Counted from the first letter of the stretch, positions 17,026 to 25,729 are shown. The stretch is 41,474 bases of DNA from Opitutia bacterium (GCA_018668635.1 JABJCN010000224.1:1-41474), one strand, 5' to 3'. Notes: generated by a model from the letters alone, not told the origin. Program-made: numbers and translations.

Positions 17026-18492
17026 TTAATTGCCAATAGCTCTTTGTATTGCCCGGCGATGGTAAAGAAATTCAAAAAGATTACCCTCGTGTGGTTGCTC
17101 CCATTGAACATGGCATGTGGGCATTATTCCTGTGTTAAGACGGTCAATGTTTTTGCTGCGTAGCAGTTGGCCAATCCAGTCCCTGTTTTCAGTAATAGCT
17201 GAAATGACCAGGCTTGGGCCAATGTTTTTCAGCATCTCATCCTGAGACATTTCAACCACACCAGCGTATGGAAACAAAAATTCTGTTCGAGCCAGGGGGT
17301 GTTCGATGTTCTCACAGCGGACTATGGTTGGGTGCAGGAAATTTTGTCCAAATTGTTCTGTTTTTCTCGGTGTACCACCCCGTAGAGGCGCAGAAAAGTC
17401 ACGTGCCCCTCCTTCACTGAGCCCCTCTTCAACTTTGGAATCTATCCATTCCGCCATCGCCGGATTGGCAAATCCTGAAAGTCGAGCGTTTTCATCTTCA
17501 GGTGAGAGGGGTTGAATTTCAGCCAACTTCTCTGCTAATACTTGGGCTATTTCATCACCATATCGTGGAGTGATTACTGTCGAGGCGCATATACAGCTTC
17601 GGCCACTGTTGGCTGAAATGGATGTAACAATCGCGTCAATAAGTTCTGGCCACTTCTCGACCATATCTTCTCCAATCAGAACCTTGCTGCGCCCAGTTCC
17701 ATGGCAGGAGATATTTGGGTTGGATGCGTACTTACTCACTGTGTCATCACCACCAAAAACAATTCCTCTGCTGCATGTATTCAAAATAGTGTCAGAGCCC
17801 TCGTGGTCGGTTGGATAAAAACCAAACGCTTCAGCAGGGGCACCAGCAGTAATATAGGCTTGGATGAGTCTAAATGGGGTCCATGGATCCTCTCTTCCGG
17901 GTTTTAAGATCACAGGAACCTTCATGGCGATAGCAGGTGCCCATAGGGAATTGACCGCTGGAGCGTTACTGGGCAGCACCGTTCCAACTGAGTCAGCGGC
18001 AGGGAAGTAGCATACATCAATGCCATCAACTTGGATAATATGCTCGTCAAAGATTTTCGTGGGCAGTCCCCTTGTGAGCCCCTTCAGTATCGTTGACAGG
18101 TTGGTGATAACATGTTCGATTTTCTGAAGGTTGAAACGACAAAGGCTGTAGGGTAGTCCTGTTGTCGAAGAAAGCGTGCTTATGTATTCCTCAGGAGTCT
18201 GGGTAGCTCCATTGTCTCCCACAGGAAGCGTTTCATTCATGAAAATGCGTCCCGCATTAGCGCTGATCTCTATGAGTTGATCGGTGGTGAATTGTTCCAG
18301 TGCTGCAGCGGCTTCTCCAATTTTCCTGTAGTCACGCCGAATGATGCCTGAGTTGACTTGGCTGATTTGAGCAATCGGCTCTTCAGAATGCAGAGGAGTT
18401 AGTTCTGTTTTATCTAGGCTTTCATATGCCTTGCCTAGGCGTAGTGCTGGGAAATGGGGAATCATTGGGTTAAATCGGATTGGCTTGCTCAA
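17026..18492 (-). CDS. Aldehyde dehydrogenase-fold acyl/aryl reductase
   Basis: A 488-residue ALDH-superfamily enzyme. The cofactor segment reads 'VPVILKPGREDPWTPF' with K197, and the catalytic cysteine is C300 in 'SANSGRSCICAS', a slot read as GQ.C in standard ALDHs. The usual N-terminal substrate region is replaced by an unfamiliar leader, so it is not a typical betaine or fatty aldehyde ALDH. It starts with TTG inside the stop of the upstream adenylating enzyme (overlap TTGA, 18489-18492), the arrangement of an obligate pair. I infer that it reduces the acyl-adenylate or thioester delivered by that partner to an aldehyde. This is the logic of LuxC with LuxE and, as I recall, of EhpG with EhpF in phenazine tailoring. 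Oxidation of an aldehyde in the reverse sense is possible. Confidence 0.82.
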   Translation of the reverse strand: MSKPIRFNPMIPHFPALRLGKAYESLDKTELTPLHSEEPIAQISQVNSGIIRRDYRKIGEAAAALEQFTTDQLIEISANAGRIFMNETLPVGDNGATQTPEEYISTLSSTTGLPYSLCRFNLQKIEHVITNLSTILKGLTRGLPTKIFDEHIIQVDGIDVCYFPAADSVGTVLPSNAPAVNSLWAPAIAMKVPVILKPGREDPWTPFRLIQAYITAGAPAEAFGFYPTDHEGSDTILNTCSRGIVFGGDDTVSKYASNPNISCHGTGRSKVLIGEDMVEKWPELIDAIVTSISANSGRSCICASTVITPRYGDEIAQVLAEKLAEIQPLSPEDENARLSGFANPAMAEWIDSKVEEGLSEGGARDFSAPLRGGTPRKTEQFGQNFLHPTIVRCENIEHPLARTEFLFPYAGVVEMSQDEMLKNIGPSLVISAITENRDWIGQLLRSKNIDRLNTGIMPTCHVQWEQPHEGNLFEFLYHRRAIQRAIGN

Positions 18493-19571
18493 TAAACACC
18501 TTCAACAATTTTCTTTTCCATTGCACCAAATGGGCGGACTTCGGCTACACCGTCCCAAGGGGAGCCTTCGATTGGGCGGCGGCGGATGGCTTCGTCTCGT
18601 TCCTTGAACTTGGGCATGAAGAACTCCTTGGTGAGGGTGGTAAGCTGCACGCGGCCCCACGTTTCGTAGTCAACAGGGGCATCGGTCTTGTCATCTATGA
18701 CCCGCAGCACGGCCCGGGGTTGGGGCGCATAGTAGGTGATGGAGTAGTTGTCCTCGGGTGAGAGGGGTTTGTGGCGTGCAAGGCCCATGAGGGTGTTACC
18801 ATAGGTTGGGACGAAACCCACCTCGTTCTCGCAGATTTCCTCTACAATGAAGCGGGTGTATTGGGGGTCCATGGTGGTGCCCCCGCAGAAGACGCCCTTG
18901 ATACCCATGTCCACCAGGCTGGCACGGTCAGCCAGAGCCTCAAGAAGTTTTGGAGTTGTGAATAGTGCGCTTACCTTGCGGTTCTTAAGGATTGTGTGGG
19001 CCTGGTCGATAACGTGCTCCATGTAGGCCTTGGCCTGATCGAATTGCTTGTTTTTGATGAGGCGCTTAACCCATCGGGGGTCCAGGTCGACGAAGTAGCA
19101 AGAGCATCCACGGACATTGGCAAGATGCTCGATGGCGAGGCGCAGTCGGCGGGGTCCAGTGGGGCCGATCATGAGCCAATAGTGGTCGCGAGGGAAGTGG
19201 GCGTCATTGAGCGTCTCGGAGAAGGCGCTGTAGTCGATCTTGTAGTCGTCCCAACCGATGCGTTGCTTTGGCATTCCGGTGGTGCCACCGGTCTCGAAGA
19301 TACTGAAGGGGCGGGTGTTGTATGGCTCGCCTTTGGGACGCCAGACCTCGGGTTGTAGGTCGCGCAAATATTCGTCTTGAAAGTCAGGGAATCGGGCATC
19401 TAGATCTTCAAAGGATTGGACTTCCTCGGATGGGTTCCAGTCCTGCTTGGCGGCCCAGTCCAGCCAAAACTGGCAACCAGTCTCGGTAGAGAAGTGCCAA
19501 TGGATGATTTCACGGACGTGATTATCTAGAACTTGTTTGGCGTCCTGTACGGATTGTTCGAGCGTGTTCAT
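18489..19571 (-). CDS. Stand-alone ANL adenylating enzyme (LuxE/EhpF-like)
   Basis: A 360-residue adenylate-forming protein, shorter than PaaK or acyl-CoA synthetases, like LuxE acyl-protein synthetases and EhpF. The phosphate loop is 'FETGGTTGMPKQRI' at residues 92-105. Further along come 'LMIGPTGPRRLR', 'ALFTTPKLLEALADRA', 'GVFCGGTTMDPQ' and 'FVPTYGNTLMGLA', the last in the A5 position. It lacks most of the mobile C-terminal ANL subdomain that normally carries the catalytic lysine. This fits an enzyme that makes an adenylate and passes it on. Its stop overlaps the TTG start of the aldehyde dehydrogenase, which is the proposed acceptor. The substrate is unproved; an aryl carboxylate is favoured by the chorismate lyase further along the run. 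Confidence 0.78.
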   Translation of the reverse strand: MNTLEQSVQDAKQVLDNHVREIIHWHFSTETGCQFWLDWAAKQDWNPSEEVQSFEDLDARFPDFQDEYLRDLQPEVWRPKGEPYNTRPFSIFETGGTTGMPKQRIGWDDYKIDYSAFSETLNDAHFPRDHYWLMIGPTGPRRLRLAIEHLANVRGCSCYFVDLDPRWVKRLIKNKQFDQAKAYMEHVIDQAHTILKNRKVSALFTTPKLLEALADRASLVDMGIKGVFCGGTTMDPQYTRFIVEEICENEVGFVPTYGNTLMGLARHKPLSPEDNYSITYYAPQPRAVLRVIDDKTDAPVDYETWGRVQLTTLTKEFFMPKFKERDEAIRRRPIEGSPWDGVAEVRPFGAMEKKIVEGVY

Positions 19572-19643
19572 GTTCTTGGATGGTAAATTTTAAGCGTTAC
19601 TAAATAGCCCCGTCTTCTTTAACGTCTGGATTCAGAGGTCGGT

Positions 19644-21377
19644 TCAGTTCTTGAAAAATTTGTCGAGAGTGGCCTTTGAGGGGGGCTTAGACAAAAGGGA
19701 TACCACGACCATGGCAATGGTTGCTGCTGCGAAGCAAATGGCTGCGGGTACTATCCCTGGGCCTACGAAGTATTCACCGCCATAGCCCGATGCATGGAAG
19801 TAATAAAACCAGGTGATCACGGCAACGAGGATACTTGCAATAGCTCCCTGTTCGGTGGCTCGCTTCCAGTAAAGGGCCGCAAAAACGACTGGGAAGAGAG
19901 CCCCAAAGCCACTAAAGCACCACACTGCAAGGTCAAAAACGTTGGCATTTTTAAGTACCACAGCCAATGCGTAAGTCAGAGCGACAATTGCCACAATAAA
20001 GGTGCGGGCAATGCCGATAATTTGTTTGTCAGTATATTTGTCTGCTCCTGCTTTATGTAAAACTATGTCATTGGTGAACATGGTGCCAAGGCAGAGGAAC
20101 TGTGAGTCCAAGGAGGACATTATGGCCGCAAGTACCCCGGCGGTCAGCAGACCGGCTAGGATTGGGTTATCGATGAGGGTTGCCAGCATTTTGGAAAGGA
20201 CTGCTGGTGGTGGCATTCCTGGAGGCAAGATTCCTGACGCCCAAACCCCGATCAGCACACAGGGAACCCACACTATGAGGATGCAGAGAGGGTGGGCTAT
20301 GACAGTCAATCGAAAGGCTTTTGCACTTTTGGCCGTGAGCCAGTGTTGAAACAGGTGGGGAAACATGCCAACACTAAGTGGGATGAAGAGATAGGTCAGG
20401 AATGTAATGGGGGGGATGCCCAGTTCTCGCTCTTTGTTCAAGAGTTTTGAGGCTTCGGGAACCTTGCCAAATTTGGGATTTTTAGTCTTGTACTCAATTT
20501 CTATCGGCGTGCGGGATAGGTGTGGTTGTCTGCCAATTAGCGCGTCCTTTTCCTCGAGGGTTTTTCCAGCCCATTGCTTGACTTTACCGATGACTTTTGG
20601 GGTCTGGTTCTGGACAAGTTTTTTTTCCTCCTTACTGAAACTATATTCTTGGACCAACGTACCTTTTTCGGTGATGCGGGCAGGGATATTACCGGCATTC
20701 TCAAGCCCGCCCAAGGCTTTGACTATAAATGTAAAGGCAACCAAGCCCATGACCATGAAAACAATCGTCTGAAAGGTGTTAGCAAAGGCAGCACCTCGGG
20801 AGCCACCCATGAAGACGTAGGTTAGTACAACGGCGGAAATAACAAGCCCAGACAACCAGGGAGGAATGCCTCCTTGCCATGGTGGCATCGTCGGGTTGGT
20901 GAATAATGCGGGAAACGCTCCGGCAGTGACTGGTTCAATGGTCTTTCCTGCCCCAATAATTCCGATCAGCAGGTAGGGAACCACTAGTAATACGAGGATT
21001 GGGAATAGAATATATCCAATGCGATCAGATTCAAATCGTGAACGGAAGAACTGAATTTGGGTTACAAAGCCGTGCTTTTTGCCATAGCACCACAGCCGAA
21101 TTCCAATAACAAAGAAAATGGCTGCGTGGACAAGACCGCTGATGGAGGCCATCAGACCGTAGGTGCCGATCCCTCGCTCGAAGCTTTTGCCGGTGGAGCC
21201 CACAAGGGCAAAGGCCGTCATTGTCGTGCCGAACACGCTCATCAGCAGGAGGAACGGTCCTATTGAGTGGCTGGCAACGAAGAAGTCTTTGCTGGTGCCT
21301 CGAGATAGTTTGTTGGTGAATAACCCAAGCCCAAGAAGCAGGCTCAGGTAGAGAATAATGACAATAAGAGTGGTCAT
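19644..21377 (-). CDS. Sodium:solute symporter (SSS family) with a 100-residue polar insertion
   Basis: A 577-residue transporter with about 13 membrane helices of the LeuT fold. The family marks are clear: 'FGTTMTAFALVGSTG' near residue 50, 'GGSRGAAFANTFQTIVF' at 191-207, and the sodium-site segment 'AAIMSSLDSQFLCLGTMF'. It imports a solute with Na+. Unusually, residues 223-320 form a charged, non-membrane insert rich in Lys and Glu, flanked by membrane segments; typical SSS members lack it and are 60-80 residues shorter. It follows DUF3311, its usual small partner, by 32 bases. The substrate is unknown. In this run it may recover an aromatic or organic acid, or a degradation product of the cluster's metabolite. 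Confidence 0.9.
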   Translation of the reverse strand: MTTLIVIILYLSLLLGLGLFTNKLSRGTSKDFFVASHSIGPFLLLMSVFGTTMTAFALVGSTGKSFERGIGTYGLMASISGLVHAAIFFVIGIRLWCYGKKHGFVTQIQFFRSRFESDRIGYILFPILVLLVVPYLLIGIIGAGKTIEPVTAGAFPALFTNPTMPPWQGGIPPWLSGLVISAVVLTYVFMGGSRGAAFANTFQTIVFMVMGLVAFTFIVKALGGLENAGNIPARITEKGTLVQEYSFSKEEKKLVQNQTPKVIGKVKQWAGKTLEEKDALIGRQPHLSRTPIEIEYKTKNPKFGKVPEASKLLNKERELGIPPITFLTYLFIPLSVGMFPHLFQHWLTAKSAKAFRLTVIAHPLCILIVWVPCVLIGVWASGILPPGMPPPAVLSKMLATLIDNPILAGLLTAGVLAAIMSSLDSQFLCLGTMFTNDIVLHKAGADKYTDKQIIGIARTFIVAIVALTYALAVVLKNANVFDLAVWCFSGFGALFPVVFAALYWKRATEQGAIASILVAVITWFYYFHASGYGGEYFVGPGIVPAAICFAAATIAMVVVSLLSKPPSKATLDKFFKN

Positions 21378-21409
21378 GGTGTCAGCGGTTGGCCTTCAGC
21401 AAAAGGCGA

Positions 21410-21616
21410 TTATTCGTCGGCGAATTTTTCCAGATCTTGCGGCCAGATATGTTTTATCGCCAACCCGCCTAGGATAGCGCAACAAATGGAGAAGCCTGCA
21501 TGGTATGCGAGTCCAATGGGAAGGAACCCAAGGACGAGGGATTGGTCGTCCCACGACCATGTATCCTGATGAAGGACCAGCATCACAAAAAATAGCAGGT
21601 AGATAAGTAGCTTCAT
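21410..21616 (-). CDS. DUF3311 small membrane protein, symporter partner
   Basis: A 68-residue protein with two membrane helices: a first one starting at the N-terminus (LLIYLLFFVMLVLH) and a second in 'AGFSICCAILGGLAI'. Between them is the family segment 'LGFLPIGLAYHAGFS'. DUF3311 proteins are almost always encoded directly before an SSS symporter, as here, and are thought to be accessory subunits. The tail is acidic and cytoplasmic (WPQDLEKFADE). The start ATG follows a 94-base gap from the 510-residue propeller gene, long enough to hold a separate promoter or processing site, though none is obvious. Confidence 0.82.
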   Translation of the reverse strand: MKLLIYLLFFVMLVLHQDTWSWDDQSLVLGFLPIGLAYHAGFSICCAILGGLAIKHIWPQDLEKFADE

Positions 21617-21710
21617 GTCTTTTTCGGCGAGGTTCTAATTATTTTATAAACAACAGGCAGGATTTGTCGTTTACTTGAAGAGCACAAAAATCTGTCTTCA
21701 GTCATATTCC

Positions 21711-23243
21711 CTACTTTTTGCCGATCGCGTAAAGATGGGTCTGAGTAGAGATGTATAGGGTGCCGTTTGCGAAGACTGGGGAACTGTAGACGGGCGCGCC
21801 CATATCCATGGTGCTGATAATTTTCTTCTCCTTGCCCGCATTGAATATTACAACCTCACCGTCTTCGGTGCCGATATAAACTTTGCCGTCTGCAACGAGA
21901 GTGGAACCCCAGATACGGCTCAGGGTATCGTGGACCCAATAAGGTTTCCCTGTCTTAGCATCTAGGCAGTGGATTTTCCCCGCGTACTCAGCAATGTACA
22001 CAAGTTCGTCTGCTACAGAAGCGGTGGAGATTGTGCGACCGATGTCAGTATATTTCCATACGAGGCCTGAATTGGAGATATCACCTCGCTTGGTGGGGTC
22101 AATACAACTGATTCGACCAACACCGTCCCCGTGCTCGGGGTCTTGTCCAATAGCAACATAAATTTTGTTATCATAGAGGACTGGGGTTCCAATGCATTCG
22201 CTGGGTCCTGGAGGGGTTGCATAGGGTATTTTCCCTCCTTTTTTATCCTTGCGGTAACTGTCTTCATTGCAATCGATGCGCCAGAGCTCTGGGTAGATGA
22301 GAAATCCCTCATCATCTTCTTTTGCCTTCGGATCAAAGCCATAACAGAAGCCGTCTGATGCCCCCCATATAATTTGTTTCTGACCACCGATGGTTCCGTA
22401 TGTGAGCGAGGACCAGGAGGCGTGTAGGCAACGGGCGCTAGCTCCGGACGCTTCTTCTCCTCGGAGTTTGCCGTTTTTTGCATCCAAGCCGATAAAGTTC
22501 GGTGATAGTGGACTTGGGATGTTTGTGTGTGACCAATCGACTCCATTGGATGTCGCATTGTAGACTACGCCATCGATAACTATTGGAGATGAACTGGTTA
22601 CATTATGTGGAAAGATTCCCAGTTCGTCGCGCATATCGAAAACCCAGAGAATGTCTGCGTCGGTCTTTTCCACCACAGCTGCAGGCTTCCCTTTTTCAGA
22701 CATATATTTGGATTCGTCTTTGAATGGGCCGTCATTCCCATTGCTCATTCCTTTTAGGTCAATGCAAACGGATTCACAACGATTTGTAACAACGTATGCC
22801 TTGTCTCCAACGATCGCCGCTGATGAACATATACCTATATATTCCCAGTCGCTAACTTTGCCCGCCCCTAGCTTTGGTATTATTAGCTGCCATTCGTAGG
22901 CACCAGTCTTTTCATTAAGGCAATAGACAACACCACGGTCACCTTTCTTTTTGGGGTCTCGTGGAGATTCATTGTTGGTTCCAACAAGGACCTTGCCGTT
23001 GCCTACTGTTACGTTGCCGTACGCTTGGGATCCAATCTTGGCGACCCACTTTATGTTTTTGGTAGTCTTCATGTCGACTACCTCCTTGTCGTTCATTTCT
23101 CCGATATCCCATTTGGCAGGCGCACCTTTTTCATCGGAGACCATGTTTCGGGATGCGTCACGGCCCCAGACAGGCCAGTCTGCAGCTTTTGAACTGGCGG
23201 CGAGAAGCATGCCGGAGAGGAGGGTATAGAGGAGGATTTTCAT
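21711..23243 (-). CDS. Secreted PQQ-like beta-propeller protein (510 aa)
   Basis: A 510-residue protein with a signal peptide (MKILLYTLLSGMLLAASSKA-ADW) and the family opening 'WPVWGRDASRNMVSDEKGAPAKW'. Propeller blades carry 'GKVLVGTNN', 'GVVYCLNEKTGAYEW', 'IIWGASDGFCYGFD', 'GKIHCLDAKTGKPYW' and 'GKVYIGTEDGEVVIFN'. This long form, with 'HNVTSSSPIVIDGVVYN' and 'ARCLHASWSSLTYG', is common in Planctomycetes and Verrucomicrobia and has no assigned reaction. It probably sits in the periplasm. It lies between the 772-residue propeller gene and DUF3311 in the same orientation. Its numerous cysteines (for example NRCESVC and IDCNEDSY) could form disulfides. PQQ binding is not supported by any visible site. 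Confidence 0.87.
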   Translation of the reverse strand: MKILLYTLLSGMLLAASSKAADWPVWGRDASRNMVSDEKGAPAKWDIGEMNDKEVVDMKTTKNIKWVAKIGSQAYGNVTVGNGKVLVGTNNESPRDPKKKGDRGVVYCLNEKTGAYEWQLIIPKLGAGKVSDWEYIGICSSAAIVGDKAYVVTNRCESVCIDLKGMSNGNDGPFKDESKYMSEKGKPAAVVEKTDADILWVFDMRDELGIFPHNVTSSSPIVIDGVVYNATSNGVDWSHTNIPSPLSPNFIGLDAKNGKLRGEEASGASARCLHASWSSLTYGTIGGQKQIIWGASDGFCYGFDPKAKEDDEGFLIYPELWRIDCNEDSYRKDKKGGKIPYATPPGPSECIGTPVLYDNKIYVAIGQDPEHGDGVGRISCIDPTKRGDISNSGLVWKYTDIGRTISTASVADELVYIAEYAGKIHCLDAKTGKPYWVHDTLSRIWGSTLVADGKVYIGTEDGEVVIFNAGKEKKIISTMDMGAPVYSSPVFANGTLYISTQTHLYAIGKK

Positions 23244-23299
23244 ATTTTGAAGCGTTTGAGATATTCCGTATAGTTGTTAAATTTAATAGTTGTATCGCC

Positions 23300-25618
23300 T
23301 TATTTTCGTGGGATCACTTTAAGATTATCGATAAAGACGCGTTTTTGGCTTTGTGGAGAAAAAGCAAAAATACCTGGAGAACCGTTCTTGTGCAGCTTGT
23401 CATGAGTGGCCTCGATTGTCCACTTGTCTGGTTCTTGCTCGCCACGTGTCCATGCCTTGGCTCTGACAGTACCGGAGCCATCCGAATTCATATCAACCTG
23501 AGTTTTGAGATGGTACCAGGTCTTTGGCTTAATTGTGAACGGGGCATTTGCCTTGAAGCGGTCATAGTTGGAGACAATTTCAATTTTTTGGTGATTGCCT
23601 ATCAATGAGATATTGTAGCGCTGGTTTATGAGTCCGACAGTTGACATGACGCGTCGGTTCCCGTCGGTCATAACATCTGCCTCAATGATATAATTTTTCA
23701 TGTCAGGACGACCGAGAAAGTTCATCGAGCGTTGAAATAGTATTCTGTCGAGGGTGTTCCCAATCACCTTGGTGCCTTCTTGCTGAAGAACCTGCCACCG
23801 CATGCGGGCGCCAAGCCACGGAAGTGGAGGATAGGAGAATTTGTCACCATCTGTGTTGGTCTGAGTAAGTTCAAAGCCTTCAAAGTCTTCGCTGTAGGGG
23901 AGGTTTGGGAGAACCCGACCTCTGGTGATCCCGGCGATATTGCCTTTACTTGCACGAATTGCACCAGCTGAGAGTTTTGCGTTTTTGCTGGCAGTCAGGG
24001 TGCCGTCCTGACCTAGGGTCGCGTCGACCTTGACCTTAACCTTTGCTGTTGGTGGAATGTACTTTTCCCACATGAGGTTTTCAGCGGGACCAATTCGGCG
24101 ACCGGTTTTGTCTAGAAAATAGGCTTTGAATTTAAGTTTCTGACCGGGAATGATTGCAAATTCAGCAGGAACAACTTGAATACTTGCAGGAGCGCCTGAA
24201 CCGGCATCCTCGTTTTGTGTCTGAGGTGTCCAGGGACTTGGGGCTTTCTTTGATCCAAAGGCATAGAGTTTCTTTTTCGTTTGGATGTAGACACGACCTT
24301 GAGCCGCTGATGGTTGGGCTAGTATGGCACCTTCGAGCTTTACCTTGTTGAGGATGATCCCTTTATCTGCTTCCGGTTTGATGATATAGAATTCACTGGT
24401 ATGCATACCTACATAGATTTTCCCATCTGCATATAGTGGTGAGGCATGGAGTTGATCGTGTCCAAGTTTGAGCTTCCACACGGTTTTTCCAGTGGCGACG
24501 TCTATACATAGGAGTTCTCCTGTCTTGACGGTTTGGTATACCCGATCTCCGACGATACATGGGGTGCTGGTGAAGGCTTCATAATCTTGCTTCCAGTTGA
24601 CTTGCTTATCGTTGAGAACCATTGGCAGCTCGGCTCCATCAGGTATGGACTGTGGTTTCTTTAGGGATATCATTCGACCGATGGAGGTTTTATCCACGTT
24701 TTCCTTCCCGTGAATGGCGACGAGGGTGTCCTGACCATGGAGCACAACGCCTGAGTTTACACCTCCGTATGACATTTGATATCGCCAGAGTGATTGGCCT
24801 GTTCTGGCATCTACACAAACTATATTGCCACAACCAGTTCCTGTATAAAAAACCCGGCGGCCATCCTTTAGGTTATCAAAATGAAGTGGGGAGAATGAGC
24901 TGTCCTTAGGCCCAACTCCAGGTGTTGCATACCACACCAGTTCTCCTGAGCGTTTATCAAATGCGTAGAAACGATTTCGGGCGGGTCCACTCTTGCCCCA
25001 GTTGGCGGTGATGCCGTGAACGATTACTAGGTCGCCATCAATTGCAGGACCGCCTGTTCGGCCATTCGGAAAAGTGAGCCGGGAAAACTCCTCCATAAGC
25101 GAGTGTTTCCAGATTTCATTACCATCTCGATCAAAGCCCAATAGTAACCCTGAACTTGTATAGAAATATACATTGCCAGTTTCCTTGTCTATCACTGGGG
25201 CACCAATTCCATAGCGATTGTAGACTGTATCGCTAAGGAAATCGCTATAACGCTTTTCCCAGATTATTTTTCCGGTAACAGGGTGCATGCAGATTATAGC
25301 CTCTTGTAGCTCGGGGCCGACACCATAGTAACCAAAGTGATATAGACGATCCCCTGCGATTACTGGTACGCCACCGCCTTGGATTTCGTAGCTGAACAGG
25401 TGGTTTTCTCCACCAGGCGTCCATTTCTCCGGAAGGTTTTTGGTTGTGAGAACACCGTTCCATGTCGGGCCACGCCAGTAAAACAGGTTGTCGGATGACT
25501 TGCTTCCCGCGATTTCTTCAACGGCAGTTTTGTCCGGCGGGGGGGGGGTGATGCATGAAGACGTAATTGCTGCAAATAATACAACAGGCAAAAGGGAAAT
25601 TATATTATGTTTTTTCAT
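23300..25618 (-). CDS. Probable lipoprotein: PQQ-like beta-propeller fused to a LamG-like domain (772 aa)
   Basis: The first gene of the long minus-strand run. Residues 1-22 are a signal sequence ending at a plausible lipobox cysteine (TSS-C22), followed by a four-proline stretch. Residues 45-470 form a PQQ-like propeller opening with 'FYWRGPTWNGVLTTKNLPEKW' and repeating 'GKIIWEKRY', 'GQSLWRYQ' and 'GKTVWKLKL'. Residues 490-590 look like an Ig-like linker (PAEFAIIPGQKLKFKAYFLDKTGRRIGP). Residues 590-772 are a jelly-roll domain like the free-standing protein at 2994-3680. It should be anchored in a membrane and face the periplasm. The first codons after the lipobox run through a ten-base homopolymer (25539-25548), so expression could be length-sensitive. 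Confidence 0.84.
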   Translation of the reverse strand: MKKHNIISLLPVVLFAAITSSCITPPPPDKTAVEEIAGSKSSDNLFYWRGPTWNGVLTTKNLPEKWTPGGENHLFSYEIQGGGVPVIAGDRLYHFGYYGVGPELQEAIICMHPVTGKIIWEKRYSDFLSDTVYNRYGIGAPVIDKETGNVYFYTSSGLLLGFDRDGNEIWKHSLMEEFSRLTFPNGRTGGPAIDGDLVIVHGITANWGKSGPARNRFYAFDKRSGELVWYATPGVGPKDSSFSPLHFDNLKDGRRVFYTGTGCGNIVCVDARTGQSLWRYQMSYGGVNSGVVLHGQDTLVAIHGKENVDKTSIGRMISLKKPQSIPDGAELPMVLNDKQVNWKQDYEAFTSTPCIVGDRVYQTVKTGELLCIDVATGKTVWKLKLGHDQLHASPLYADGKIYVGMHTSEFYIIKPEADKGIILNKVKLEGAILAQPSAAQGRVYIQTKKKLYAFGSKKAPSPWTPQTQNEDAGSGAPASIQVVPAEFAIIPGQKLKFKAYFLDKTGRRIGPAENLMWEKYIPPTAKVKVKVDATLGQDGTLTASKNAKLSAGAIRASKGNIAGITRGRVLPNLPYSEDFEGFELTQTNTDGDKFSYPPLPWLGARMRWQVLQQEGTKVIGNTLDRILFQRSMNFLGRPDMKNYIIEADVMTDGNRRVMSTVGLINQRYNISLIGNHQKIEIVSNYDRFKANAPFTIKPKTWYHLKTQVDMNSDGSGTVRAKAWTRGEQEPDKWTIEATHDKLHKNGSPGIFAFSPQSQKRVFIDNLKVIPRK
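25539..25548 (-). repeat. Ten-base poly-C tract inside the lipoprotein coding sequence
   Basis: Ten G in a row on the plus strand (C on the coding strand) encode the prolines just after the putative lipobox of the 772-residue protein. A change of one or two bases would shift the frame and truncate the protein just beyond its signal peptide. Confidence 0.9.
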
Positions 25619-25693
25619 GGGTGCTGTCGGGAACTTGGAATATCTTTCTTTGTTTCTCCTTTAATTTTGGCAAGTTACTTCGAGTGCGTGTGT

Positions 25694-25713
25694 AAATTTT
25701 AACGTTGATAATT
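25694..25713. promoter_or_regulatory. Candidate MarR operator in the divergent intergenic region
   Basis: The 111-base gap between the 772-residue gene and the MarR gene is AT-rich. It holds an imperfect palindrome centred on AACGTT at 25701-25706, with 7 of 10 positions paired on each side. The size and location suit a MarR dimer controlling both directions. No confident -35/-10 pair was found there. The call rests on symmetry and position only. Confidence 0.28.
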
Positions 25714-25729
25714 TAATTTTGGTTCGCGA

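Noticed and set aside
7756-19571. Aryl-polyene, flexirubin or polyketide cluster
   Set aside because: No ketosynthase, acyl carrier protein, dehydratase or ketoreductase is present anywhere in the run.
17026-19571. Bacterial luciferase (lux) system
   Set aside because: Only the LuxE/LuxC-like logic is present; there is no LuxA/LuxB luciferase or LuxD.
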